Assembly: GCF_000371965.1 (NCBI RefSeq)
Contig: NZ_AQUO01000002.1
Coordinates: 993,863 to 1,057,862, forward strand
DNA from: Paracoccus sp. N5
Lineage (GTDB): Bacteria; Pseudomonadota; Alphaproteobacteria; Rhodobacterales; Rhodobacteraceae
Length of the DNA stretch: 64,000 nt
Direction of reading: 5' to 3'
Of this stretch, positions 27,462 to 38,256 are shown piece by piece (positions within the stretch are counted from its first letter, which is position 1; every line of letters starts with the position of its first letter). A model generated the notes under the pieces. It had not been told where the DNA came from. It saw only the letters and a program-made list of their open reading frames with translations, and did not search any database. Position numbers and translations under genes: made by a program.

Positions 27462-28342
27462 GCTTCGAGCATTTCCGCCAGGCCGTGCAGGCCCTGGCCG
27501 AGGCGGGCTGGCTGCCCTCGGCGCTTGGCTGGGGCTTTGCCGTCAACGCCATGCTGGCCGGGCTGGTCGTCGGGCCGATGCTGGGCGGTCTCGGCACGCT
27601 GGTGGTGATCCGCCGCCACGCCTTCTTCGCCGAGGCCGTGGGCCATGCCGCGCTGACCGGTGTCGCCATCGGCATCCTGGCCGGCGAGCCCTATACCGGC
27701 CCCTATGGCGCGCTGTTCGGCTATTGCCTGCTCTTTGCCATCGGGCTGGAATATCTGCGCGGCCGCACCGGGCTTTCCGCCGACACGCTGATCGGGGTGT
27801 TCCTGTCGATGTCGCTGGCGCTGGGGGCCTCGGTGCTGCTGATCCTCGCTGGCAGGATCAACGTGCATATCCTGGAAAACGTGCTCTTCGGCTCGATCCT
27901 GACGGTGAACGGCACCGACCTTGCGGTGCTGGCGGCGGTCGGGGCGCTGGTCATGGCGCTGACCGCCTGGCTCTACAACCGCTTCATGGCGGCCAGCTTT
28001 CATCCGGCGCTGGCGGTGGTGCGCGGCGTGCCGGTACGGCGGCTCGACTATCTCTTCGTCATGCTGGTGACGGTGGTCACCGTCGCCTCGCTCAAGATCG
28101 TCGGCGCGGTGCTGGTGGGCGCGCTGCTGGTCATCCCGGCCGCGGCGGCGCGCACCGTGGCGCGCGGCGTGCGCGGCTTCTGGTGGATCTCGGTCGGCAT
28201 CGCGACCTTCGCTACGCTGGCGGGGATCCTGCTGCCGATGCAGTTCGACCTGCCGGTGCCCTCGGGCGCGGCGATCATCCTGGTGGCGGGCAGTTGCTTC
28301 CTGCTCTGCGCCCTGATCCGGGCCTTGCGAGGTGACGCATGA
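27458..28342 (+). CDS. Metal ABC transporter permease (ZnuB/MntB family)
   Basis: A 294-residue inner-membrane permease of the ABC-3 family with eight or nine predicted helices. Family motifs include GLGTLVVIRRHAFFAEAVGHAALTG near the N-terminus and LKIVGAVLVGALLVIPAAAAR in the C-terminal third, the usual site of contact with the ATPase. The ATGA overlap at 27458 fixes the start. It forms the channel of the transporter with the preceding ATPase and one or both binding proteins of this operon. Confidence 0.9.
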   Translation: MSFEHFRQAVQALAEAGWLPSALGWGFAVNAMLAGLVVGPMLGGLGTLVVIRRHAFFAEAVGHAALTGVAIGILAGEPYTGPYGALFGYCLLFAIGLEYLRGRTGLSADTLIGVFLSMSLALGASVLLILAGRINVHILENVLFGSILTVNGTDLAVLAAVGALVMALTAWLYNRFMAASFHPALAVVRGVPVRRLDYLFVMLVTVVTVASLKIVGAVLVGALLVIPAAAARTVARGVRGFWWISVGIATFATLAGILLPMQFDLPVPSGAAIILVAGSCFLLCALIRALRGDA

Positions 28343-29259
28343 AACGCCTTCTCCCTGCCTTGCTGCTGGCGCTGCTGGCCGCGCCCGTCGCGGCCGAGAC
28401 GCTGCTGACCGCCCATCCCGCGACCGAGGCCCTGGCGCGGCGGCTGACCCAGAACACCGCGATCACCGTCGAGGCCGTGCAGCCCGAGAAGCTGCCCGCC
28501 TCGCGCCTGCAATCCTATCTGGCCGGGCGGGGCCGCGAGCGGCTGGAGCAGGCGGCGCGCTCGGCGGATGCGGTGCTGACGCTGGGCGGCATCTGGCCGG
28601 CCGATCCGCTTTATCCCGCCGCCCGCCGCGCCAATATCCGCATCGTCGAGATCGATGCGACCCGGCCCCTGGACCAGCGCATGCCGGGCATCGCGCGCTT
28701 GGGCGCCGACACCGCCGACGCGCCGCTCTATGCGATGCTCGGGCTCGAGCCCATGCCGCCCGCGGGCGAGGAGACGGCGCCCTGGCTGTCCCCGACCCGG
28801 CTGGGCGAGATGGCCGAGATCGTCGCGGGCGACCTGTCGCGCCTGGCGCCGGCCGAGGCCGGACGGATCGCACAGAACCTGCGCGGGCTGAAGCACGAGC
28901 TGTTGCTGGCCAAGGCCGGGGCGGATCAGGCCATGGCCGCGCGCGACAGCGCCGAGGCGGTGGCGCTGTCGCCGCAATTCGGCTATCTCGCCGCCGATCT
29001 GGGGCTGGAGCTGCGGGCGCGCATCATCGCCGCGCCCTCGGAATGGACGCCGGAGCGGGCGGCGAAGCTTGCGGACTGGATGGCGGCCGAGGGAATCGAC
29101 ACCGCGCTGACCGCCCGCGACCTGCCCGAACCCCTGGCCAAGGCGCTGACGGGCGAGGGCATCGAAGTGCTGCTGCTGGACAGCGCCGCGCCGGGCGATC
29201 CGGCGCGGCTGATCGCCGGCAATATCGCCCGGCTGGCCCGGACCGGGCAGGAGAACTGA
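28339..29259 (+). CDS. Second TroA-like periplasmic binding protein, atypical
   Basis: A 306-residue secreted protein (signal peptide ending AAPVAAE) that closes the metal operon in an ATGA overlap with the permease. Its length and domain plan resemble ZnuA/TroA proteins: DAVLTLGGIWPADPLYPAARRANI replaces the first ligand loop, a long backbone helix follows (residues ~165-200), and the second lobe contains LGLELRARIIAAPSEWTPE. The histidines that bind metal in the first binding protein are missing, so it probably does not bind the ion in the classical way. It may be a divergent binding protein for a chelated metal, or an accessory factor. Confidence 0.7.
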   Translation: MKRLLPALLLALLAAPVAAETLLTAHPATEALARRLTQNTAITVEAVQPEKLPASRLQSYLAGRGRERLEQAARSADAVLTLGGIWPADPLYPAARRANIRIVEIDATRPLDQRMPGIARLGADTADAPLYAMLGLEPMPPAGEETAPWLSPTRLGEMAEIVAGDLSRLAPAEAGRIAQNLRGLKHELLLAKAGADQAMAARDSAEAVALSPQFGYLAADLGLELRARIIAAPSEWTPERAAKLADWMAAEGIDTALTARDLPEPLAKALTGEGIEVLLLDSAAPGDPARLIAGNIARLARTGQEN

Positions 29260-29323
29260 TCCCGGCCCTGCCGGAAGCGGACGAACCGCCACCATCGGCA
29301 TGAGCCCCCTTGGCCCCTGCGAG

Positions 29324-29349
29324 GGAACGCGGCCTCGCGCGCCGGCGTT
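29324..29349 (+). promoter_or_regulatory. EcfG-type promoter of treZ
   Basis: GGAAC at 29324-29328, a 17-nt spacer, then CGTT at 29346-29349, 20 nt before the treZ ATG. This is an exact match to the alphaproteobacterial EcfG consensus. Confidence 0.6.
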
Positions 29350-29369
29350 GCGAAAGCAGGCATGGGGGG

Positions 29370-31061
29370 ATGGCGATGGGCCGATGGGGCGGAGAATGGG
29401 TCGGCGACACCTGGCGCGTCAGCCTGTGGGCGCCCGGAGCGCGCGAGGTCGCGCTGGTCCTCGAAGGACACGACCACGCCATGACCCGGAACCCGGACGG
29501 CAACTGGAGCGCCGCCGTCCCCGCCCGGGCCGGCGCCCGCTACAAGCTGCGCGTCGATGGCGCGCTGTTCCCCGACCCCGCCAGCCGCTTGCAGGACGGC
29601 GGCGTTCACGCGCCCTCGGTGGCGCATCGGGCGGACCATGCCTGGCAAGCGGACTGGCCGGGCCGCGCCTGGGCCGAGGCGGTGATCTATGAGCTGCATG
29701 TCGGCAGCTTCACGCCGCAGGGCACGCTGGCGGCCGCGGCAGACAGGCTGGACCACCTGGCCGCGCTCGGCTTCACCGCCATCGAGCTGATGCCGCTGGG
29801 CCAGTTTCCGGGACAGCGCGGCTGGGGCTATGACGGCGTGCTGCCCTTTGCGCTGCATCCGGCCTATGGCACGCCGGACGACCTGCGCCGCCTGGTCGAC
29901 CGGGCGCATGGGCTGGGGCTCATGGTGCTGCTGGATCTGGTGATGAACCATTTCGGCCCCGAAGGCGCCGCCTTGCACCGCATCGCGCCGGAATTCTTCG
30001 ACGCTTCGCGCCAGACGCCCTGGGGCGCGGCGATCGACTTTTCCCGGCCCGCCGTGCGCGACTATTGGTGCGAATGCGCCGCGCATTGGCTGGGCGCGTT
30101 CCGCCTGGACGGGCTGCGGCTGGACGCGGTGCACCAGATCACCGGGCCGGGCGCCAACGAATTCCTGGTCGAATTCGCCCGCCGCACCCGCGCCGCCTGC
30201 CCCGGCCGCCCCGTTCACCTGGTGGTCGAGGATGAACGCAACCTGCCCGACCTGCGCCGACAGGGCTATGACGCCAGCTGGAACGACGATTTCCACCACG
30301 CGGTCCACTGCCTGCTGACGGCCGAGGATCACGGCTATTACGCGAGCTTTGCCCGCGATCCGCTGGCCGACCTGGCCCATGCCCTGCGCCGCGGCCATGT
30401 CGAGGAGGGCCAGCCCCGCCCCGGCCGCGACGGCCCTCGTGGTGCGGATTGCGGCGACCTGCCGCCCACGGCTTTCGTCAATGCGATCCAGACCCATGAC
30501 CAGATCGGCAATCGCGCACGGGGCGAACGCCTGCTGAGCCTGGCCGACCCGGATGGCGTGCGGCTGGCCTATGCCCTGCTGCTGGTCGCGCCCTATATCC
30601 CCATGGTATTCATGGGCGAGGAACGCGGCGCGCGCTCGCCCTTCCTGTTCTTCGCCGATTACCAGGACGACCTGGCCCAGGCGGTGCGCGAGGGGCGCCA
30701 GGCCGAATTCGCCGCCGATGCGGGCTTTGCCGAGGCCCCCGATCCGCTGGACCCCGCGACGCTGCGGCGGTCCCGGCTCGATTGGGACGGCCCCGATGAC
30801 GGCTGGCAGGCGCTGACGCGCCGCGCGCTGCGCTTTCGCCACCGGAAGGTCGTGCCGCTGCTGAAAAGCGGTCGGCGGTCCGCCGAGGTCGAGCGCCAGG
30901 GCAGCCACGGGCTGGCCGCCGCCTGGCATTTCGGCGCGGGCAGCCTGCATGTCGCGCTGAGCGCCGGCGCGCCGGCCCCCCTGCCCGCAGAGGGCGAATT
31001 CGTGCTGGGCCGGCCCGGGCGCGATCGCTTCGCGCTGACCGCGTGGGTGGAGCCGGCATGA
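29370..31061 (+). CDS. treZ: Malto-oligosyltrehalose trehalohydrolase
   Basis: A 563-residue GH13 enzyme that releases trehalose from maltooligosyltrehalose. An N-terminal beta-sandwich (VSLWAPGAREVALVL) precedes the barrel. Catalytic residues sit in RLDGLRLDAVHQI (nucleophile Asp252), LVVEDERN (acid Glu287) and IQTHDQIGN (third Asp), and the C-terminal beta domain is complete. The ATG at 29370 has AGG eight bases upstream; 29376 is an alternative start. The stop overlaps treY by 4 nt. With TreY it makes trehalose from glycogen or maltodextrin, and an EcfG-type promoter lies just upstream. Confidence 0.92.
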   Translation: MAMGRWGGEWVGDTWRVSLWAPGAREVALVLEGHDHAMTRNPDGNWSAAVPARAGARYKLRVDGALFPDPASRLQDGGVHAPSVAHRADHAWQADWPGRAWAEAVIYELHVGSFTPQGTLAAAADRLDHLAALGFTAIELMPLGQFPGQRGWGYDGVLPFALHPAYGTPDDLRRLVDRAHGLGLMVLLDLVMNHFGPEGAALHRIAPEFFDASRQTPWGAAIDFSRPAVRDYWCECAAHWLGAFRLDGLRLDAVHQITGPGANEFLVEFARRTRAACPGRPVHLVVEDERNLPDLRRQGYDASWNDDFHHAVHCLLTAEDHGYYASFARDPLADLAHALRRGHVEEGQPRPGRDGPRGADCGDLPPTAFVNAIQTHDQIGNRARGERLLSLADPDGVRLAYALLLVAPYIPMVFMGEERGARSPFLFFADYQDDLAQAVREGRQAEFAADAGFAEAPDPLDPATLRRSRLDWDGPDDGWQALTRRALRFRHRKVVPLLKSGRRSAEVERQGSHGLAAAWHFGAGSLHVALSAGAPAPLPAEGEFVLGRPGRDRFALTAWVEPA

Positions 31062-33286
31062 ACGCGCCGCTTCCCACCGCCTCCTATCGTATCCAGCTGC
31101 GCGACGGCGTGGATTTCGCCGCCGTGCGGGACCGGCTGGATTATATCGTGGGCCTCGGGGTGTCGCATCTGTACCTGTCGCCGATCTTCGTCGCGGCGAC
31201 CGGCTCGAGCCATGGCTATGACATCACCGACCCGACCCGGATCGACCCGGCCCTGGGCGGCATGGACGGGTTCCGGGCGCTGGCGCGCGCGGCGCAGGCG
31301 CGGGGCCTGGGCATCATCCTGGACATCGTGCCGAACCACACCGCCTTCACGCTGGAAAACCCCTGGCTGCGGGACGTGCTGCGCCACGGCGCGGCCAGCC
31401 GCCATGCCGCGGCCTTCGACAACGACTGGCAGGCCGGGCCGCTGGTCCTGCCCTTTCTGCCCGAGCCCTTCGAAAAGCTGCTGGCCGAAGGGGCCTTCGC
31501 GGTGCGGGACGGCCTGTGGCAATTCGGCAAGATGCGCCTGCCGCTGGCGCCGGACAGCGACCCGGGCCAGGATCTGCGCGCCCTGCACGAGGCACAGCAT
31601 TGGCGGCTGGTGCATCACGAGCTGGAGCGCGACGGCATCACGCATCGGCGCTTCTTCAACGTGACCAGCCTGATCGGGATGCGGGTCGAGGATCCGGCGG
31701 TATTCGACGCCACCCACGCCCTGATCCTGGACCTGGTGCGCCAGGGGCTGGTGCAGGGGCTGCGCGTCGATCACGTCGATGGCCTGGCCGATCCCGGCGC
31801 CTATCTGCGCCGGCTGCGCGCGGCGCTGCCCGACACGCCGGTCTGGGTCGAAAAGATCCTGGTCGGGGATGAGACGCTGCCCGATTGGCCCTGCACCGGC
31901 ACCACCGGCTACGAATCCGGGCGGCTGATCGCGCGGCTGCTGACCGATGCGGCCGGCCTTGCGCGGCTGGACCGCATCTGGCGCGAGGCCACCGGCGCGA
32001 CCGGGGATTTCCGCGCCGTGCTGCAGCAGGCCAAGCTGGATGTGCTGGAGCACGAACTGGCCGCCGAGCGGCGCCAGCTGCGCGACATGGCGGCGGCCGC
32101 AGCGCAGGGCTCGGCCCTGGCCGAGCCCGGCCCGGAATCGTTGCGCGAAGCCGTCACCGCCCTGCTGGTCGCGATGCCGCGCTATCGCACCTATCTGGAC
32201 GATGCGGCGGACCCGCGCGACGCCGAGATCCTGCGCGCCGCCGCCGACCGGGCGGCGCAGGGGCTGCGCGGGCGCACGGTTCTGGACCTGGTCGTGTCGC
32301 TGATGCTCGAGCCGCCGAACGAAGCCGCCCGCGCCCTGGCCCGGCGCTTCCAGCAGGTCTCGGGCGCGCTGCTGGCCAAGGCGCAAGAGGACACGGCCGG
32401 ATTCCGCTGGGCCCGCTATCTGGCGGCGAACGAGGTCGGGGCCGAGCCCGACGAGCCGACCATCACCGCGCGCGAGGCGAATGAAGCCTTGGCGCGGGGC
32501 CGGCCCGGGGACATGGTGGCGGTCTCGACCCATGACAGCAAGCGCTCGGGCGATGCGCGCATGCGGCTTGCGGCCATCAGCCATGGCCCCGAGGCGTTCC
32601 AGGCGCTTTACGCGGCGGCCTCGGCCCTGCCCGCGGCCGGGGATGTCGCGCCGGAGTGGCGCTGGTATGCGCTGCAATCGGCCTTGGCGCTGTGGCAGGG
32701 CGATGCCGGTTCGGCGGCGCCCAGGCTGGCCGACCACCTGGAGAAGGCCATGCGCGAGGCCAAGCTGACCAGCTTCTGGTCCAGCCCCGACCGCGAGGCG
32801 GAGCAGGCGGCGGCCGGGTTCGCCGGTGCCGTGTTGCGGCAATGGCAGGCGGACCCGCCCCCGGAACTGGCGCGGCTTCTGCTGCGCGGCGCGGCGCTGG
32901 CGCTGGCGCAGCGCGCCTTTCACATGCTGCTGCCGGGCTTTCCCGACCTCTATCGCGGCGACGAGGCGCCCTTCCTGGCGCTGACCGATCCCGACAACCG
33001 CCTGCCGCTGGACTGGCAGGCCCTGGCCCGGGCCGATGACCCCAAGGCGCGCTGGACCCGCGCGCTGCTGAAACTGCGGGCGGAGCAGGCCGGCTTCCTG
33101 CGCAGGGCCTCGGCCCGGATCGAGACCCCGGCCGGGGCGGTCCGGCTGCTGCGCCAGGACCAGGACCGGGTTCTGGGCGCGGAACTGCTGTATCATCAGC
33201 CGCCTGCACCGGACGCCCGCATCGTGCTGCGGCAGGGGTTCGCGGATGGCGTGCAGCTCGTGCTGTTCTGGCAAGGTAATAATTAA
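31058..33286 (+). CDS. treY: Malto-oligosyltrehalose synthase
   Basis: A 742-residue GH13 enzyme that isomerises the reducing end of maltodextrin to a trehalose linkage. Family motifs are ASYRIQL at the start, LYLSPIF, SSHGYDITDPTRIDP, LDIVPNH, GLRVDHVDGLADP (nucleophile Asp), VEKILVGDE (acid Glu), and VSTHDSKRSGDARMR with the third Asp. The length agrees with bacterial TreY. The ATG at 31058 overlaps the treZ stop, so the pair is coupled. It works upstream of TreZ in osmotic or desiccation protection. Confidence 0.93.
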   Translation: MNAPLPTASYRIQLRDGVDFAAVRDRLDYIVGLGVSHLYLSPIFVAATGSSHGYDITDPTRIDPALGGMDGFRALARAAQARGLGIILDIVPNHTAFTLENPWLRDVLRHGAASRHAAAFDNDWQAGPLVLPFLPEPFEKLLAEGAFAVRDGLWQFGKMRLPLAPDSDPGQDLRALHEAQHWRLVHHELERDGITHRRFFNVTSLIGMRVEDPAVFDATHALILDLVRQGLVQGLRVDHVDGLADPGAYLRRLRAALPDTPVWVEKILVGDETLPDWPCTGTTGYESGRLIARLLTDAAGLARLDRIWREATGATGDFRAVLQQAKLDVLEHELAAERRQLRDMAAAAAQGSALAEPGPESLREAVTALLVAMPRYRTYLDDAADPRDAEILRAAADRAAQGLRGRTVLDLVVSLMLEPPNEAARALARRFQQVSGALLAKAQEDTAGFRWARYLAANEVGAEPDEPTITAREANEALARGRPGDMVAVSTHDSKRSGDARMRLAAISHGPEAFQALYAAASALPAAGDVAPEWRWYALQSALALWQGDAGSAAPRLADHLEKAMREAKLTSFWSSPDREAEQAAAGFAGAVLRQWQADPPPELARLLLRGAALALAQRAFHMLLPGFPDLYRGDEAPFLALTDPDNRLPLDWQALARADDPKARWTRALLKLRAEQAGFLRRASARIETPAGAVRLLRQDQDRVLGAELLYHQPPAPDARIVLRQGFADGVQLVLFWQGNN

Positions 33287-33298
33287 TTGATGAGGGCT

Positions 33299-33323
33299 GG
33301 AACATCGGGCGCCCGGGCGGGTT
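33299..33323 (+). promoter_or_regulatory. EcfG-type promoter upstream of glgC-like gene
   Basis: GGAAC at 33299-33303, 16-nt spacer, GGTT at 33320-33323. It lies 58 nt before the ATG in the only gap within the trehalose/glycogen cluster. Confidence 0.5.
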
Positions 33324-33381
33324 TCCCAGCCGACAGCCCAGGGTTGCGGGCTGGCGTCCCCTTCAGCAAAGGAACTCGCCC

Positions 33382-34473
33382 ATGTCCGACAGGTCCATTT
33401 CCCTGCCCGCCGCGACCGCAACCATCCTGCTGGCAGGAGGCAAGGGCACCCGCCTGCACGAGCTGACCGCGCGGGAAAGCAAGCCCGCGGTGTTCTTTGC
33501 CGGGCGCAACCGCATCGTCGATTTCGCCATGGCGAACGTGGTCCGGTCCGGGCTGGACCGGCTGCTGGTCGCCACGCAATTCGCGCCGGCCACGCTGCAC
33601 CGGCATCTGCCAGCCCAGTGGGGCCGGCATTTTCCGGCCGGCGGGCTGATCCTGCGCGACGGGCGCGGCTATTACGACGGCACCGCCGATGCCGTGCGCC
33701 GCAACTGGCTGCAGATCCAAGCCTGGGGCGCCGAGCAGGTGCTGGTGCTGGCCGCCGACCATATCTACGAGATGGACTATGCCGCGCTGATCGCGGCGCA
33801 TCGCCGCTCGGGGGCGGCGGTGACGATCGCGGCGGATGTGGTGCCCCGCGCCCAGGCCAGCGGCTTCGGCGTCATGCGCACCGATGAGGCGGGGCGCATC
33901 CTGGATTTCCTGGAAAAGCCCGCCGCGCCGCCGTCGATGCCGGGGCAGCCGGACCAGGCGCTGGTCTCGATGGGGGTCTATGTGCTGTCGGCCGCCTGGT
34001 TGCGCGAACGCCTGTTCGGCGATGCCGCGCGGGCCGCGGATTTCGGCCACGACCTGATCCCGATGGCGGTGGCGCGGGGCGAGGCCGGAAGCTATCGCCT
34101 GCCGCCCGCCGCCTCGGGGCAGGTCTATTGGCGCGACGTGGGCACGCTGGACGCGCTGCGCCGGGCGCATCTGGACTTCCTGGCCGGCGCGCCCGCGCGC
34201 CTGCCCCATCCCGCGCCGGCGGCGGAATGGTCGCTGGGGCGCGGCAGCCTGGCGATGCCCGGCGCCCATGTCCCGGCCTCGGCCCGGCTCAGCGCCGCCA
34301 TCGTCGCGCCCGGCGCGCATGTCCCGCACGGGCTGGTGGTCGGCGAGGATCCCGACGAGGACGCGCGCTGGTTCCGCCGCGACGGCGAGACCGTGCTGGT
34401 CACGCCCGAGATGCTGCAACGCCGCGACGCCTGCCGCGCCCGGCTGCACCCGCTGCCCCGCAACGTGGCGTGA
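33382..34473 (+). CDS. glgC: Glucose-1-phosphate adenylyltransferase-like protein, short form
   Basis: A 363-residue nucleotidyltransferase, about 60 residues shorter than typical GlgC. The nucleotide loop TILLAGGKGTRLHELTARESKPA and the sugar-binding VLVLAADHIYEMDY and FLEKPAAPP are kept, as is RDVGTLDALRRAHLDFL. The C-terminal beta-helix domain, which carries allosteric regulation and tetramer contacts, is trimmed. It should make ADP-glucose from ATP and glucose-1-phosphate. It follows treY by 95 nt and is followed by glgX after 11 nt. No glgA or glgB is in the window, so ADP-glucose may serve another acceptor or a synthase elsewhere. Confidence 0.85.
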   Translation: MSDRSISLPAATATILLAGGKGTRLHELTARESKPAVFFAGRNRIVDFAMANVVRSGLDRLLVATQFAPATLHRHLPAQWGRHFPAGGLILRDGRGYYDGTADAVRRNWLQIQAWGAEQVLVLAADHIYEMDYAALIAAHRRSGAAVTIAADVVPRAQASGFGVMRTDEAGRILDFLEKPAAPPSMPGQPDQALVSMGVYVLSAAWLRERLFGDAARAADFGHDLIPMAVARGEAGSYRLPPAASGQVYWRDVGTLDALRRAHLDFLAGAPARLPHPAPAAEWSLGRGSLAMPGAHVPASARLSAAIVAPGAHVPHGLVVGEDPDEDARWFRRDGETVLVTPEMLQRRDACRARLHPLPRNVA

Positions 34474-34484
34474 CGAGGATGGCG

Positions 34485-36530
<2,046 letters not shown>

Positions 36531-36544
36531 TCGGAGGAAGAACC

Positions 36545-36796
36545 ATGGCAAACACCGAACGCATCCGCGCCCGCGCGCATGAGATCTGGGAGGCCGAGGG
36601 CCGCCCCGAAGGCCGCGAGCTGGAACACTGGAATCAGGCCGAGCAGGAAATGGCTGCCTCCGAAACCGGGCCCGATGCCGATCTGACCCCCGAGCGGGCC
36701 CAGAAGGAGACCGGCGGCGACGCCCCCGCCGGGGCCGAACCCGCCGGCGGGCCCGCCTTGCAGCAAGGCACGAACGCCCCCGGCCCGCGGGGCTGA
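36545..36796 (+). CDS. DUF2934 small protein
   Basis: An 83-residue acidic protein with a perfect GGAGGA ribosome site. Residues 3-28 (ERIRARAHEIWEAEGRPEGR) are the DUF2934 helix pair, and the rest is a disordered Gly/Ala/Pro tail. It is the last gene of the glgC-glgX unit. DUF2934 proteins are common in glycogen/trehalose clusters of alphaproteobacteria, but their role is unknown. Confidence 0.85.
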   Translation: MANTERIRARAHEIWEAEGRPEGRELEHWNQAEQEMAASETGPDADLTPERAQKETGGDAPAGAEPAGGPALQQGTNAPGPRG

Positions 36797-36807
36797 GCAA
36801 CCGCCAG

Positions 36808-36843
36808 GGACCGGCCCGCGCCCCGTCGCGCGGTCCGGTCTTT
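36808..36843 (+). terminator. Candidate intrinsic terminator after the glgX/DUF2934 unit
   Basis: GGACCG pairs with CGGTCC across a stem extended by CGCG/CGCG, and the hairpin is followed by GGTCTTT. It lies 12 nt after the DUF2934 stop. Confidence 0.45.
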
Positions 36844-36908
36844 CCTCGCGCCCGCCCCCCGATTTGCAAGCCGCCTGAGCGGGCCTTTCCTGGACTGCGC
36901 GCCTTTCG

Positions 36909-36933
36909 GGAACATCGGCGGGACGAAGCGGTT
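36909..36933 (+). promoter_or_regulatory. EcfG-type promoter of the erythromycin-esterase-like gene
   Basis: GGAAC at 36909-36913, 16-nt spacer, GGTT at 36930-36933, ending 27 nt before the ATG at 36961. Confidence 0.55.
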
Positions 36934-36960
36934 TCACCCTTGCAGACGAAAGGGTGCCAG

Positions 36961-38256
36961 ATGCAGCCAGAAGCAGCCAGTTCGCAGGATCTTGCGGCCA
37001 CGATCCGGGATCGCGCCACGCCCCTGCCGCCGCTGGACGATCCCGGTTTCGGCCGCGCCTTCGACCGCTGGGCCGACCGCCGGATCATCCTGCTGGGCGA
37101 GGGCAGCCATGGAACCTCGGAATTCTATCGCGCCCGCGCGGCGATCACCGCCCATCTGATCCGCAATCACGGCGTCAGCATCGTCGCGCTCGAGGCGGAC
37201 TGGCCCGACGCCGCCGCGGTGAACCGGCTGGTGCGCGGCCGGCCCGTCGACCGCGGCGAACCGCCCTTTCAGCGCTTTCCGCAATGGATGTGGCGCAATG
37301 CGGAATTCTTCGCTTTCGTCGACTGGCTGCGCGGCTGGAACCTCGGCCATCCCGAAATGCAGGCCGGCCTCTACGGGCTCGATATGTACAGCCTCTATGG
37401 CTCGATCCGCGCGGTGCTGGACTATCTTGACCAGATCGACCCGGAAGCCGCCGCGCTGGCGCGCGAGCGCTATGCCTGCCTGGAGCCATGGACGCGGGCG
37501 GCGGGGCCGGCCGCGGCCGATGCCCGGCTGCGCGCCTGCGAGGAAGCCGTCATCCGCCAGTGCCGCGAGCTTCTGGAGCGCAGGATGCGCTATGAGCCGC
37601 GCGATCCCGACGCCTTCCTGGACGCGGCGCAGAACGCCCGGCTGATCACCGCGGCCGAGCGTTACTATCGCCTGATGCATCACGGCGGGGCCTCGTCCTG
37701 GAACCTGCGCGACCGGCATATGTTCGAGACCCTGTGTCACCTGATGGAGCGCGACGGCGCCAAGGCGGTGGTCTGGGCGCATAATTCGCATATCGGCGAC
37801 GCGCGCGAAACCACGATGGGCACCAAGCTGGGCGAGCTGAACCTGGGCCAGCTCTGCCGCGAGAAATGGGGCGACGCGGTGGCGCTTCTGGGCTTCGGCA
37901 CGCATGGCGGCACGGTGGCCGCGGCCTCGGCTTGGGACGCCGAGATGGAGGTCAAGGCGCTGCGCCCGGCGCGGCCCGGCAGTTTCGAGGCCGCCTGCCA
38001 CGACGCCGGACAGTCCAGCTTCCTGCTGGAGCTGGGCGACGCCGCGCCGGAACTGGCCGGCGCCGCGCCGCTGCTGCAACGCTTCATCGGCGTCATCTAT
38101 CGCCCCGAAAGCGAGCTGATGAGCCATTACCTCGAGACGCGGCCGGCCCGGCAATACGACGGCTGGGTCTGGTTCGACGAAACCTCGGCCGTCGATGCCG
38201 CCCCGGCCCGCGGCGCCAAGGACGGCATTCCCGAAACCTGGCCATGGGGCTTGTGA
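36961..38256 (+). CDS. Erythromycin esterase-like protein
   Basis: A 431-residue member of the Erythro_esteras family (EreA/succinoglycan-biosynthesis-like). Conserved pieces are ILLGEGSHGTSEFYRARAAI, ALEADWPDA, YGLDMYSLYGS and WAHNSHIGDARET, containing the histidines and glutamates of the family's catalytic centre. The ATG at 36961 has AAGGG six bases before it. Its stop and the next start share a base (TGATG). These proteins are often paired or fused with phosphoribosyltransferases, as here. Hydrolysis of macrolides is not implied; the natural substrate is unknown. Confidence 0.87.
   Translation: MQPEAASSQDLAATIRDRATPLPPLDDPGFGRAFDRWADRRIILLGEGSHGTSEFYRARAAITAHLIRNHGVSIVALEADWPDAAAVNRLVRGRPVDRGEPPFQRFPQWMWRNAEFFAFVDWLRGWNLGHPEMQAGLYGLDMYSLYGSIRAVLDYLDQIDPEAAALARERYACLEPWTRAAGPAAADARLRACEEAVIRQCRELLERRMRYEPRDPDAFLDAAQNARLITAAERYYRLMHHGGASSWNLRDRHMFETLCHLMERDGAKAVVWAHNSHIGDARETTMGTKLGELNLGQLCREKWGDAVALLGFGTHGGTVAAASAWDAEMEVKALRPARPGSFEAACHDAGQSSFLLELGDAAPELAGAAPLLQRFIGVIYRPESELMSHYLETRPARQYDGWVWFDETSAVDAAPARGAKDGIPETWPWGL

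Noticed and set aside
36961..38256. Erythromycin esterase as an antibiotic-resistance gene
   Set aside because: It belongs to the broad chromosomal family paired with phosphoribosyltransferases; nothing points to macrolide hydrolysis or mobility.
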